Notes: a model not told the origin generated them from the letters alone. 64,000 nt of DNA from Tenericutes bacterium MZ-XQ (GCA_002838205.1 CP017950.1:1308858-1372857), one strand, 5' to 3'. Positions 46,481 through 55,695 are shown, counted from the stretch's first letter. A program made the numbers and translations.

Positions 46481-46783
46481 TGTTTTTCCTCCTATGATAA
46501 CAATGTCTATAAGTTTCAGAATAGATTCACCTTTTTTCTGTGGATCTTTCACTAAATTGACCGTATTATTGGTCTTTTCAATCTGCAATATCTTGTTTAT
46601 GACTTCTTTTTTCTTCTTACGATGAGTCAAAGCTTGATATGTGCCTATCCAAATCAAAATGATTGATGATATGTAGAATACTTTTTGCAGCATCAATAGT
46701 TCAATACTATCAATGAACTTTGAGAGTGTTGCCATAAAGACTCCACCTATCAATCCCCAAAACTCTTTAAAAAACTTAATCAC
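46019..46783 (-). CDS. Prophage membrane protein with a nested internal start
   Basis: A 254-residue frame composed of two apparently complete small proteins. Residues 1-101 have a holin-like arrangement: hydrophobic segments near 8-20 and 33-50, then a Lys-rich tail. Residue 102 is a Met preceded by a perfect AGGAGG seven bases upstream, and the part from there has its own membrane segments and a coiled coil. There is no stop codon between the two, so a full-length fusion and a shorter product should both be made. Confidence 0.65.
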   Translation of the reverse strand: MIKFFKEFWGLIGGVFMATLSKFIDSIELLMLQKVFYISSIILIWIGTYQALTHRKKKKEVINKILQIEKTNNTVNLVKDPQKKGESILKLIDIVIIGGKTMKDYLKTLTKKQWFSLVATLLLVILGIASAFMPELEVIGENLEYYFLLMGIVSSPGIFSKGKEVGDQAKRKLEAKNKIRENNAKIKQAKKELDLIEKDNAYLLPILARQKEYGGKLTPDQELAKSNYETQKASVNERIKLLEDENLKLMEVLK

Positions 46784-46784
46784 A

Positions 46785-47126
46785 TCACAAGTACCTCATT
46801 TCCAGTAGTTTTATTGAGTTTTCTATCCAGTCAATTGTTTTTCCTACTGGATCTAACCCTAAGATGAATTGTGCGAATATAAACCCACCTATTAGGAGAA
46901 TGCCAAATGCCATGACTCCTGCCCAATAATTTCTAGGATCAAAGGCAAATGCTCCTATCTTCTGAAAAGTCTTTAGAAACCATTCAAAGAATCTATAGAT
47001 GAAGTAAATAAATGTCATGAATAAAACGATGTAATACATAATTCTTAAAACTTTAGGAAGTTTTGCTCCTAAACGATAAGCAAATCTATCGTGGATTTTT
47101 GGTGGTTGAATTGGTACCTGGTCCAT
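46785..47126 (-). CDS. Prophage small membrane protein
   Basis: A 113-residue protein with a Pro-rich, charged N-terminus, two hydrophobic segments (about 28-47 and 68-90) and an amphipathic C-terminus. It is in the position of holin or lysis-associated genes. Its start overlaps the stop of the preceding gene by one base (TAATG). Confidence 0.6.
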   Translation of the reverse strand: MDQVPIQPPKIHDRFAYRLGAKLPKVLRIMYYIVLFMTFIYFIYRFFEWFLKTFQKIGAFAFDPRNYWAGVMAFGILLIGGFIFAQFILGLDPVGKTIDWIENSIKLLEMRYL

Positions 47127-47557
47127 TATGGTGTTACCTCATCTGTAGGTGTAGTTTCATCTACTACTGGTTCTTCTACAACAGGTTCAGTAATAGGTTC
47201 TTCTACTGGATCTACAGTCTCTTCAATTGGTGGTTCTGTTGTTTCTAGAATTGCTAGTTTTTGCTCATCTGTCTTTTCATTCCAGAACTTATCCATGACA
47301 GCTCTCATTCTTATTTGTTCTGCTTTGGCCAATTGCATCTGATCATAATAGTTAGTCTCAATCTTTTGGACAAACTTTTCCTCCATAACACCTACATCAT
47401 CGCTTACAGCAATAACTTCAGCTGTCATATACTTTCCATTAGCTTCATAGCCTTCAGGAGCATGAATGACTACATGTTGTCCTACTTTTACATCAATCGA
47501 TGTAGCAAGCTCAATTTCAGCGTTGTAGCGTTGAATCAATACTTTAATCTTTTTCAT
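47126..47557 (-). CDS. Prophage protein with a Pro/Glu-rich tail
   Basis: A 143-residue protein. Residues 1-60 look like a small beta domain (VKVGQHVVIHAPEGYEANGK), 60-105 are helical, and 106-143 form a low-complexity tail of repeated E-P-V and E-T-P units. It lies between the baseplate gene and membrane-protein genes. Possibly a small virion or baseplate accessory protein. Confidence 0.55.
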   Translation of the reverse strand: MKKIKVLIQRYNAEIELATSIDVKVGQHVVIHAPEGYEANGKYMTAEVIAVSDDVGVMEEKFVQKIETNYYDQMQLAKAEQIRMRAVMDKFWNEKTDEQKLAILETTEPPIEETVDPVEEPITEPVVEEPVVDETTPTDEVTP

Positions 47558-47558
47558 A

Positions 47559-48275
47559 CTATAGTTCCTCTCTTAGGTAGATTGTATATATATCAAGGAC
47601 AGCTCCTATTCTATCTGATAAACCCAGTTCATTGACTACATCAAATGTAATAACATTGTTTGTCAGTTCTATCTTTGCAAGTTTTAATGGAGATCTCTCA
47701 ATTTCTCTTTCAATAAACATGGAATTAATCTCAGTTCTGATGAAATATTGCATCACTTCAGTTCTTCCTGTAGTGACATCTCTAACTTGAAATACAACTA
47801 TAGGATTGTTTGAGATTAAACTGTAGTCGATGGTTTCTCCTTCTAGTAATTGAGTGATATATTTATGTTTTGCATCCCAAGTATCTACTTGCTGTTTTAA
47901 GCTGAAGATGAAGTCATCACGATTTATGGACTCACTAGATCCTGCTTCAGGTTGTTCATGAACTCTAACTTTGAAATTAGTGACATATTTTTCTTTGATA
48001 TCACCATCATAGATGAGTGGTGATATTATCATGTATCCAGGAATAGTCATTGCATATGTTAAGTCTAATGTTGGGATTTGTTCAAGCCCAAGATCGTATC
48101 TAAGGGAAGTGCCATCTGCCATAATAAGATCCACCCATTTATTATTATCTTTATGGATGGTCTCAGAGTAATCGATGTATAACTTAGTTGCATTATTCTC
48201 ATTATCAACTGTGAATGATTCTTGAGTTAATGTTGCATACCCACCATCAAAGCATTTTATATGTATTTCTTTCAT
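47559..48275 (-). CDS. Baseplate/tail accessory protein, BppU-N-like
   Basis: A 238-residue beta-rich protein. The N-terminal 105 residues (KCFDGGYATLTQESFTVDNE...) resemble the start of baseplate upper proteins that attach receptor-binding modules to the distal tail; the rest is unrecognised. It overlaps the hub gene upstream by four bases and precedes the Pro/Glu-rich gene. Confidence 0.5.
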   Translation of the reverse strand: MKEIHIKCFDGGYATLTQESFTVDNENNATKLYIDYSETIHKDNNKWVDLIMADGTSLRYDLGLEQIPTLDLTYAMTIPGYMIISPLIYDGDIKEKYVTNFKVRVHEQPEAGSSESINRDDFIFSLKQQVDTWDAKHKYITQLLEGETIDYSLISNNPIVVFQVRDVTTGRTEVMQYFIRTEINSMFIEREIERSPLKLAKIELTNNVITFDVVNELGLSDRIGAVLDIYTIYLREEL

Positions 48276-50356
48276 GATTTAATGACCTCCGTAAATCTTG
48301 TTTTCTTAAATCCTAGCTTAACTTTCTTCTCCCCATTTTTAATTTGAATCTCACTGATAGGAAGAGTTGCAATATTGTTCATCTTGTCATATACAGTGAC
48401 TTGAGCATTTAATCCTAGATTTGCTAATTCAATTGGGTTTAAAACCTTGTTATCTGGAATAATGACATTCTCATTGTATCTACTATTTACAAGCTCATAT
48501 ATAGCGTTAAATTGAGCCTTATAGAAGAACTCTTCAGCATATATCTTAGTTTGAACAGGATAGATCTGATTTGCTGGAGCAATATATTCCTCATAGACTT
48601 GATTATCTTTACCTAAATAGAATGCTTTTTCTGGGATGTTTTTGGGTTCTCTAGGGACTTGTCCTATTTGCCAATAATAATAATTAGTACCATCATATGA
48701 TCTATAACCAAATCCAAATGGTGGTACATTACCTTCATATGTCGGTTTATCTGTAGGCTTCATATACCAGGGATGTTCTACTTTTGGTGTATCAAATAGG
48801 TAAATCTCTACTTCATCTTGTAGCTTTTCCTTAGCAAGTTTAAATGAATCTTTATAGACATCTGCCATTCCATTGACTTGTGTTGTTGTAATATCTTCTT
48901 TGATAACAATTCCAAAAGATATATAATCAGGAAATCCTTTGTCTGTATATAGTTTAGTAACATCTAAAGCTATCCATCCCTGACCAAAATCAGTGAATGG
49001 TACTTTGTCGCCAAGATGATTCATTTTGATGTACTCTGAAGGTACTGAGTTTGTATCTAATCTTGCTGTATAGTATTGCCCTGTACTGATATAATCAAAT
49101 GACATAAAGGATTTCTTAAAGTCAAAGTATTCGTGATACGGAATGAATAGAATTGCTTTTTCTTCGTTTGATAAAAGTGTCTTTGCTGTTGATGTTAAAT
49201 ATATGTTTAAAACATTGTATTGCTTAATACCTATCATGAGTGATCCAATATTATGAGATGATGTAGGATTAAAGAAGTCACTTGAACTAAAGTTATCGTT
49301 CTTCCCTGCTCCTGTCATTTTTTTATCTGCAGGTAATGAATTATAGTATGCTGCATTAGATCTCAACCATACTATTTCATCTGTATATTCTTCTTCTTGT
49401 TTATCAGCTATAGTCGCAATACATTTATTAATCTTTGTATCTGTTTTCGTTGATTCAAAGATAAAGTCATCAAGTCTTATGGTTTCGCTATGATTATTAG
49501 TTTCTATAGATACATCGATCTCTTTTGTGATTTCGTTAAATACTGGAATAATGAATAGTCCAAATGTTACAAGATAGACTTTTAAGAATTTAAGTGCGTT
49601 CGTAGTAAACACCTGCCCTAATAGATTAGATATGTATGCTGTATCTGTTGTGATCGTTGGAATTGTGAAGTTTAACCCAGGATAATTGTTGCTAAAGTTA
49701 TTAAAAACTTTGTTTAAGATTGTAGTTACCTGGAGATTAACGCTTATCATATCAGCATAGAAATCTAGCTTAATTTCTGTGTCAAAGATACTTTTAAAAT
49801 CAATACCTTTAAATGTCACTAATTTATCATTTTGTGACCATGAATTAACATAGCCTGAATATATGTATGTGTCATCATCTTCTTTAGCAACAAAGACTAA
49901 TGGTTCATCTAGTAGTTCATCAGATAAACCTTCGAACTTTGATGTGTCTTTATCGTAGACTCTTCTTGTAATATCTTCTTTAGCGTTTCTAATGATGCCA
50001 CCATAGATGATTTCAGGCATACCATCAACAAGTAAATCCCAATAATAAGTATAAGTTGGAGCTTCTTGTTCACAAGTGTAGTAGATAGTTCCTAGTATTG
50101 GATCTATATCAATACATTGTTCACCAATGGTACAAGTTCCTACAGGTGGACTAGTTGAGCAAGTTCGTAGTATACCTCCTGGGTTTTGTTGACTTCCAAC
50201 CCATTCACCATCACCAACATTATCTTGATATCTTAAACATTTCCATATACTACCTCTACTACCTTCAGCTGTTGTGTTGTAGTTACTTAAACTTGGAGTT
50301 GCTGCAGGTGGTGTAAAGATGGTATTAGGATTGTTTTTATAAAGTGTTACATACAT
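48272..50356 (-). CDS. Tail hub/tail-associated protein (gp27/Tal-like)
   Basis: A 694-residue protein in the position after the Dit-like gene. Residues from about 100 to 420 follow the hub fold of siphophage tail tips (DLLVDGMPEIIYGGII, YSGYVNSWSQ, FKGIDFKSIFDTEI). The N-terminus contains an unusual Cys-rich insertion with C40, C66, C75, C81 and C95. No peptidoglycan-degrading domain is visible at the C-terminus, where many tail-associated proteins carry one. It is coupled to both neighbours by overlapping codons. Confidence 0.65.
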   Translation of the reverse strand: MYVTLYKNNPNTIFTPPAATPSLSNYNTTAEGSRGSIWKCLRYQDNVGDGEWVGSQQNPGGILRTCSTSPPVGTCTIGEQCIDIDPILGTIYYTCEQEAPTYTYYWDLLVDGMPEIIYGGIIRNAKEDITRRVYDKDTSKFEGLSDELLDEPLVFVAKEDDDTYIYSGYVNSWSQNDKLVTFKGIDFKSIFDTEIKLDFYADMISVNLQVTTILNKVFNNFSNNYPGLNFTIPTITTDTAYISNLLGQVFTTNALKFLKVYLVTFGLFIIPVFNEITKEIDVSIETNNHSETIRLDDFIFESTKTDTKINKCIATIADKQEEEYTDEIVWLRSNAAYYNSLPADKKMTGAGKNDNFSSSDFFNPTSSHNIGSLMIGIKQYNVLNIYLTSTAKTLLSNEEKAILFIPYHEYFDFKKSFMSFDYISTGQYYTARLDTNSVPSEYIKMNHLGDKVPFTDFGQGWIALDVTKLYTDKGFPDYISFGIVIKEDITTTQVNGMADVYKDSFKLAKEKLQDEVEIYLFDTPKVEHPWYMKPTDKPTYEGNVPPFGFGYRSYDGTNYYYWQIGQVPREPKNIPEKAFYLGKDNQVYEEYIAPANQIYPVQTKIYAEEFFYKAQFNAIYELVNSRYNENVIIPDNKVLNPIELANLGLNAQVTVYDKMNNIATLPISEIQIKNGEKKVKLGFKKTRFTEVIKS

Positions 50357-52401
50357 TAATCAATCACCCATTTCTTAACAGTGATTGATGGACTTGTGAT
50401 TCCTGTAGTCCATATAAGATGCTCTGTGTCTTTTGGAAGAGAGATAAATGATATTCCTTGAATAAAATCAATGTATTGATATCCATTGTTGATACCATTA
50501 ATTAAGATCTGTTTTGTTTCTGAGTTGTAATAGAAGTTAAATGGTTTAGTAACTGCTGTGAAATCAAACTTAACTGTCTTTGTTAATCCTGATGTAGTTT
50601 CTTCAGCTTCTATATATACAATGTTTGTATTAACAGTTCCAGATACAACCAACTTTAAATCCCAATCATGAGTGTTTTTAATTGTGAGTGAAGATCCTTG
50701 TTCTAATGTGTAAAAGGGTGTTAATCTTTTGAAATCAAACTTTTCTTTTAGATATCTTCCATCATCTAACTCTGTTTTAGGTGACTTGATAAGTCTTATA
50801 TCAGAATATCTAACACCTTTGCCATAGTCATAAGATATAATGCCTTCATTACCAATGATGAAGTTCATGAGTTGATTATATGAATCATAAGCATTTTTAT
50901 AAACTCCAAAGAGTAAATTTACATTCATGTTCTCAAAGTCTAGCTCATGGCCATATACTTTTTTGTTGATTTCTAGGAATGCATAACGATTGCCGAAGCC
51001 TGTAGGATCTGTAGGTACGTAGATTTCAGGGTATATGACAATGTTTTTAACTAAGAGATAGTGAGCTAACATCGTGTCAAGTTGTTCTTTTGTGATGAGT
51101 TCATCGAAGTGTTTGATGTTTAAAGCGTATGCGTAATCGACTTCCATAACTTTGCCGTTTGCTGTTGCACTATCTACGTATTGATGATGTAAAGCCATAG
51201 TTGTTAAATTGTACGATGCTGTAAATACACCACTTATTGTATTATAAACATTTTGAAGATAACTAAAATTAAATCTATACTCAGCAGTGAATGGACCACT
51301 TGTGAATTGAATATAATACGAAGATGGTGCTTGTGCAGTAGTTATTTTTGCTTTTGCATTATAATAAATCTTTTCTCCGCTCAATGCTTCAAAACTATCA
51401 TTATATGTCCTAACAGTTGCATTTGCTCCATCGCCTGTAATTAGTAAGTTATTATTTAATTCGCTTAATGTTGAAGCAAATGTAGTCCACCCATTAGTGC
51501 CATCATTAAAATCTGGATTGGTTAATAACTGAAATTCTTCAAATATATCAGCATAAGTCAGCACTTTCTTTGTGATGTTCTTGCGTGCAACGTATAATGA
51601 GTAGTATTCTTCTAATTGTGCTTGAGATAGATTATCAATGCCTAGGCGAGATATATTTATGAGTTCTGAGTAATCTGCAGTAAATACTTGAGATTGTGCT
51701 GTTGTGTAATAAAAGCCAAAACCAAATCTTAAATTTCCCGTGTTTCCATTTACATTAGTTGCTGTAAAAATAAGACTTCTTTCGAACCAAGTGTTCGCCT
51801 GATGAATACCATTTGTTGAATATATATTTCTCACATAAGAAGTTGCTTGATTGTTGCTCCCGTTGTAATATGCAATCAAATAACTAACATTTTCACTGGA
51901 TTTTACTCTAGACCTATGAAAATACTTATCTCCAGCAATCAATGGTTCAGAAGTCACTTGTCCAAATGTTGCAATAGTTCCTCCTTGCACAGTTGCTAAT
52001 AAATGTTTATTAACGCTATCATGAGATAAAAGAAATTGCAAATAATTACTCCAACCAGAAACATTTTCTTCGAAATAAGGGTTTGTTAAAATGTTCCCCT
52101 CTTCAAACACTTCTCTTAACGTATGCCCATTCAGTTCAGCAATCGGATCATCAATAGTCTTATTCGTATATGCAACATCATACTTTGATTGACCTTGTGG
52201 TAAATAAGTATATCCAGGTACTTTTGTACCAGTTTTAAAATAGTCATAAATCTTTTGCCAGTAATCTAAATAATGTTGTGGAGGTGTAACACTATAAACT
52301 GGTGCATCTTCTATGATTTCTTTAATCGTATAACCTTCATACACAACTGTATAAAGGTTTGCAACTTCATAGTTCTTATTTAATATCTTAAGTTCTCTCA
52401 T
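50356..52401 (-). CDS. Dit-like distal tail protein with duplicated binding module
   Basis: A 681-residue protein in the Dit position. The C-terminal region (about 470-681) resembles Dit/tail-family proteins (FLEINKKVYGHELDFENMNV). Between residues 95-276 and 282-454 lie two copies of one module, each opening N/Q-L-L-T-N-P and G-W and closing with a QLxxxxxxYxxxxKNI-like helix. The interior looks like a beta-sandwich carbohydrate-binding domain. Such insertions in Dit proteins help adsorption; in a wall-less host the target would be a membrane glycolipid or glycoprotein. That target is inferred. Confidence 0.65.
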   Translation of the reverse strand: MRELKILNKNYEVANLYTVVYEGYTIKEIIEDAPVYSVTPPQHYLDYWQKIYDYFKTGTKVPGYTYLPQGQSKYDVAYTNKTIDDPIAELNGHTLREVFEEGNILTNPYFEENVSGWSNYLQFLLSHDSVNKHLLATVQGGTIATFGQVTSEPLIAGDKYFHRSRVKSSENVSYLIAYYNGSNNQATSYVRNIYSTNGIHQANTWFERSLIFTATNVNGNTGNLRFGFGFYYTTAQSQVFTADYSELINISRLGIDNLSQAQLEEYYSLYVARKNITKKVLTYADIFEEFQLLTNPDFNDGTNGWTTFASTLSELNNNLLITGDGANATVRTYNDSFEALSGEKIYYNAKAKITTAQAPSSYYIQFTSGPFTAEYRFNFSYLQNVYNTISGVFTASYNLTTMALHHQYVDSATANGKVMEVDYAYALNIKHFDELITKEQLDTMLAHYLLVKNIVIYPEIYVPTDPTGFGNRYAFLEINKKVYGHELDFENMNVNLLFGVYKNAYDSYNQLMNFIIGNEGIISYDYGKGVRYSDIRLIKSPKTELDDGRYLKEKFDFKRLTPFYTLEQGSSLTIKNTHDWDLKLVVSGTVNTNIVYIEAEETTSGLTKTVKFDFTAVTKPFNFYYNSETKQILINGINNGYQYIDFIQGISFISLPKDTEHLIWTTGITSPSITVKKWVID

Positions 52402-52402
52402 G

Positions 52403-54394
52403 TTAGTAACCCTCCACTAGCATAGTGTTTATTTTTTCATATATATCATCATAATCTAGCTCTCCACCATAGTTCTCAACTGTTAAGTTAAATGTGATCT
52501 CTTTTGTTGAATAATCATTAGTGGTTTGAACATTGTTATTAGTGACTTGCTGACTTGTGCTATTGTTGATTGCTTGATTCACTGGGATGTTATTCGAGTT
52601 ATTGATAGCTGCTTGTGTTTCTGGTAATTGTCCAGTCTCAAGCTGAAGCTTAACATTTTCTATCTCTGAAATAGTAAATCCAAGCTTGTCTCCAATCTTG
52701 TTTATGTTTTGAATAATCTTGTTAATGAAGTCAATTGCTTTATTTACTGCCATACCTACAAAGTCCATAATCTTTTGAATGAATGTTTGAATACCTTTGA
52801 ATATATTTATATATAGGTCTGACATGAATTTAAAACCTTTTGAAAGTGGTCCGAGTATAAATCCTAGTACTGTTTGTAAAACGCCTAATACAACGTTTAA
52901 TACAGGCACCAATACATTCGTTAAAACTTGGATGAATGGTGATAGTGCTGTAACTAAGAATTGTATTTGCAATGCAAGTTGATTTCCTAAGACATCTATC
53001 AGTGGCATTACTGCCTTTAAGACTGTTTCAAATAAGTTTCCAATAACTGATAAGATAGGCATTAAAGCACTGCCTAATGTTGATACAAGACTATTAATTG
53101 AATTTCTAAAGTTTTCATTGGTTGAATAGAGTAATGCAAATACAGCTGCTATTGCTGCTATAGGACCTAACGATACTCCAAGTCCTCCTAGAGATGCTCC
53201 AAGTTTTGCAATAACACCAATCATAGATCCAACACCTGAAGTAAGCTTTCCAATAATAAGTAAAACAGGAGCTAGTGCTGCAGTAAATGTTAAGATACCT
53301 AATATTAATTTTTGTTGGTCCATAGTTAACCCTTGAAAGAAATCTCTTAATCTTTGAAATACTGGTACCACTTTAGTTTCAATGACATTAGCCATAGCTT
53401 CCATGAGTGGAAGGAAAGATGCGCCAATCTCATTTTTAACCAATCCAAATTGATACTTGATTCTATCCATCGTATCTTCAAATGCATCAAGATCATTTAC
53501 AGTATCTTCAGATAAATAACCTAATGATTGAAATTGTTCACCTAAAGCTTTAAGACCCTCACCACCATCATTTAATAATGGAATGATTTTAGATCCCATA
53601 CGTGTACCAAATATTTCATTTGCTAAATAAGCTTGTCTAGTTGCATCTGACACATTCGCAAGTGAATTTACAATTTTTTCAAAGTTTGCTTCCATACCAA
53701 GTGATGCTTCTTCAGCAGTTATATCAAGTTCCTTTAAAGCAGTTGCTGTAATATCTTCTTCACCTTGTGCTAAATGTGCTAATGCACCTTGCATTTTAGT
53801 GACTGCATTAACAAATTGCTGTGCTTCAACATCAGTCTGATCTGCAATATATAACCATTTTTGAAGTGCTTCTGCCGATATGTTAAGTTGTTGTGCTGTT
53901 GTACCAATATAATCTCCAGCTTTGACAGATGAAGCTCCTATTGCAGTTAGACCAGCAATCACAGATGCAGCTGCTGCACTGAAAGGCATCAATGCTTGTC
54001 CTGCTTTTGTGATTGAGTCGCCTACATTTTTAAATCCATTAACAAGATTATCAATCTTCATTTGATTGATTTCTTGAAGTTTTTGTTTTAATTGAACTGC
54101 TTCAGCTTCAGTTTTAATAAGTTGTGAATTAAGATTTTGATATTCAGTACTGTCAACTTTACCTGCAGTTTCTAAATCTTTTAATTTGTTCTTAAGAGCT
54201 ACTGCTTTACTGTCAGTTCGTTCAATGGCTTCTCTCATCATACGTTGTGCTTCAGCATATGTCTTACCATCAAATTTTAACTCTAATGCTTTTTGAAGGT
54301 TTTTAGAATCTTTAACCAGTCTTTTAGTCTCAGCATCATATTTTTTTGTATTCGCACTGATTAATACTTCAATGGATGATCCACCTTTTGCCAT
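52403..54394 (-). CDS. Tail tape-measure protein
   Basis: A 663-residue protein with an N-terminal coiled coil (about 10-120), TP901-like core (IGTTAQQLNISAEALQKWLYIADQ), several hydrophobic stretches (about 360-500) and a Gln/Asn/Thr-rich C-terminus. Tape-measure length sets tail length; at about 0.15 nm per residue a tail near 100 nm is expected. It lies directly after the frameshifted chaperone genes, as usual. Confidence 0.9.
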   Translation of the reverse strand: MAKGGSSIEVLISANTKKYDAETKRLVKDSKNLQKALELKFDGKTYAEAQRMMREAIERTDSKAVALKNKLKDLETAGKVDSTEYQNLNSQLIKTEAEAVQLKQKLQEINQMKIDNLVNGFKNVGDSITKAGQALMPFSAAAASVIAGLTAIGASSVKAGDYIGTTAQQLNISAEALQKWLYIADQTDVEAQQFVNAVTKMQGALAHLAQGEEDITATALKELDITAEEASLGMEANFEKIVNSLANVSDATRQAYLANEIFGTRMGSKIIPLLNDGGEGLKALGEQFQSLGYLSEDTVNDLDAFEDTMDRIKYQFGLVKNEIGASFLPLMEAMANVIETKVVPVFQRLRDFFQGLTMDQQKLILGILTFTAALAPVLLIIGKLTSGVGSMIGVIAKLGASLGGLGVSLGPIAAIAAVFALLYSTNENFRNSINSLVSTLGSALMPILSVIGNLFETVLKAVMPLIDVLGNQLALQIQFLVTALSPFIQVLTNVLVPVLNVVLGVLQTVLGFILGPLSKGFKFMSDLYINIFKGIQTFIQKIMDFVGMAVNKAIDFINKIIQNINKIGDKLGFTISEIENVKLQLETGQLPETQAAINNSNNIPVNQAINNSTSQQVTNNNVQTTNDYSTKEITFNLTVENYGGELDYDDIYEKINTMLVEGY

Positions 54395-54406
54395 AATTTC
54401 ACCTTC

Positions 54407-55068
54407 TTATAATTTATTCCAATCTTCAACTGTTGCTTTTCTTCGATCTATTCCTAATTTATCAAGTCTTTCTCTTTCTTTATCCTTCTTCATTTGCTCT
54501 AAAGCTTCGATATCATATTCAATAATCATCGATTGAAGATCTGAATAATTGAGAGTTTCCATTAAGCCATAAGGAATACTGTAATCATTTGCTCTTTTTA
54601 CTACTTTTAAAACAGAAGGCACGGACCCATTCTGTTCACTCTTTCCGATGAGTTCATCATAGAGACTGTTTAATATTTGAGCCCGTGCTATTCGTTTTTT
54701 GAGGCAAAAGTACCTACTTCCTGAATGACTGCAGATATCTTATTCACAACAGTTTCGATATTCGTAGAATCAAGAATTCCCACAAAATCATCAAAACTTG
54801 GTAACTTAGGAGAATTGATAAAGCAATATAACACTCTGAGTAAATCTGTTAAGTGTTTAGATGCTGTTTTCTCATCTTTAATCCAGTCACTTACAACAGC
54901 AACCATAGATGATAAATCAACACCATTTTTAAGTTCTTGAAAGTGTTTTTCCCAATTAAGATGTGCTTTAAAAGAGGTATCAACATTAACAATTAATTCA
55001 TCTTTTTTACTTACAAGCTTTTCACCTTCATATTCATATGTAGCTGTTGGTATTTTTATCGCAATCAT
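54407..55068 (-). CDS. Tail assembly chaperone fusion made by -1 frameshifting (gpGT-like)
   Basis: If ribosomes slip -1 on the AAAAAAC heptamer at 54694-54700, the first 125 residues of the upstream chaperone continue into the next frame (RIARAQILNSL...) and end at 54407, giving about 220 residues. The second part is open back to the slip site but has no convincing start: the GTG at 54620-54622 lacks a Shine-Dalgarno. This is the G/GT arrangement seen in most siphophages, directly upstream of the tape measure. Confidence 0.8.
54683..54700 (-). other. -1 ribosomal frameshift signal
   Basis: On the minus strand the zero-frame codons are TCA AAA AAC GAA TAG, containing the X-XXY-YYZ heptamer A-AAA-AAC. 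After five bases a stem arm GCACGG (54683-54688) begins, whose complement CCGTGC lies at 54619-54624, and a smaller ACTC/GAGT pair lies in between. Slip site, spacing and stem fit the known requirements. Confidence 0.8.
54688..55068 (-). CDS. Tail assembly chaperone (gpG-like)
   Basis: A 126-residue protein, the zero-frame product that terminates at TAG two codons after the slippery heptamer. It is helical with a conserved-looking WEKHFQELK and a DLLRVLYCFI segment. These chaperones coat the tape measure during tail assembly and are absent from the virion. It lies 12 bases after the tail tube gene. Confidence 0.8.
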   Translation of the reverse strand: MIAIKIPTATYEYEGEKLVSKKDELIVNVDTSFKAHLNWEKHFQELKNGVDLSSMVAVVSDWIKDEKTASKHLTDLLRVLYCFINSPKLPSFDDFVGILDSTNIETVVNKISAVIQEVGTFASKNE

Positions 55069-55080
55069 ATTATCCTCCTA

Positions 55081-55695
55081 CTACGCTGCCATCTTAGGTA
55101 CTGGAACTGCTGCTTCAAATGTTGCATAATCAGCATCACCAGGGACTACTGACATTTTAGTAACGTTTAAATCATTACCATTTGTATCTTTATAAACAGC
55201 TGCACCTAGATTGTCCATCATCTTTTCACCAAGAATAGTTAATGGAATTTCAATGTTATTTAAATTAACTGAATCTTTACTTTGTGTATGAGTTTCTGAA
55301 GCTTTTCCAGAAGTAACATTTAAGATCCAAACTTTCTTAGTTTGAACAACACCATCTAACAGTTTTGATACTTCAAAATAAATAGCATGTTCAACACTGT
55401 CTCTTTGAGTGATATCTGCAACAACACCACCATCGATTAACATCTTTCTCTTCATGTCAATCTCATATTGTTGTGGCATTTGAACAAGAATAAGATTTCC
55501 TGTTAAACCTTTATCACTTGTGATTTCACAAATGATTTGGCCATCACCATAAACATGAGTTGAAGAGTAAGTTGATTCAAGTGCAATACCTTCAGCATAT
55601 GCTAAATCTTGAACTGCACCATAACTACCATCAGAATTACGAACTGCGTATTTAACATTTTTAATACTAAATTCAATTTCTTTTGTTTTTGGCAT
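55081..55695 (-). CDS. Major tail tube protein (phi13/TP901-1 type)
   Basis: A 204-residue beta-rich protein. The start MPKTKEIEFSIKNVKYAVRNSDGSYG and the later TGNLILVQMPQQYEIDMKR match the major tail protein group of Gram-positive siphophages. Hexameric rings of it form the tail tube around the tape measure. The order tube-chaperones-tape measure supports the call. Confidence 0.87.
   Translation of the reverse strand: MPKTKEIEFSIKNVKYAVRNSDGSYGAVQDLAYAEGIALESTYSSTHVYGDGQIICEITSDKGLTGNLILVQMPQQYEIDMKRKMLIDGGVVADITQRDSVEHAIYFEVSKLLDGVVQTKKVWILNVTSGKASETHTQSKDSVNLNNIEIPLTILGEKMMDNLGAAVYKDTNGNDLNVTKMSVVPGDADYATFEAAVPVPKMAA

Noticed and set aside
46785-47126. Firm holin assignment
   Set aside because: Two membrane segments and position are suggestive, but no holin family signature is present.
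54407-54622. Independent 71-residue gene starting at GTG 54622
   Set aside because: No ribosome binding site, and the frame is open back to the slippery heptamer; better explained as the -1 extension of the chaperone.
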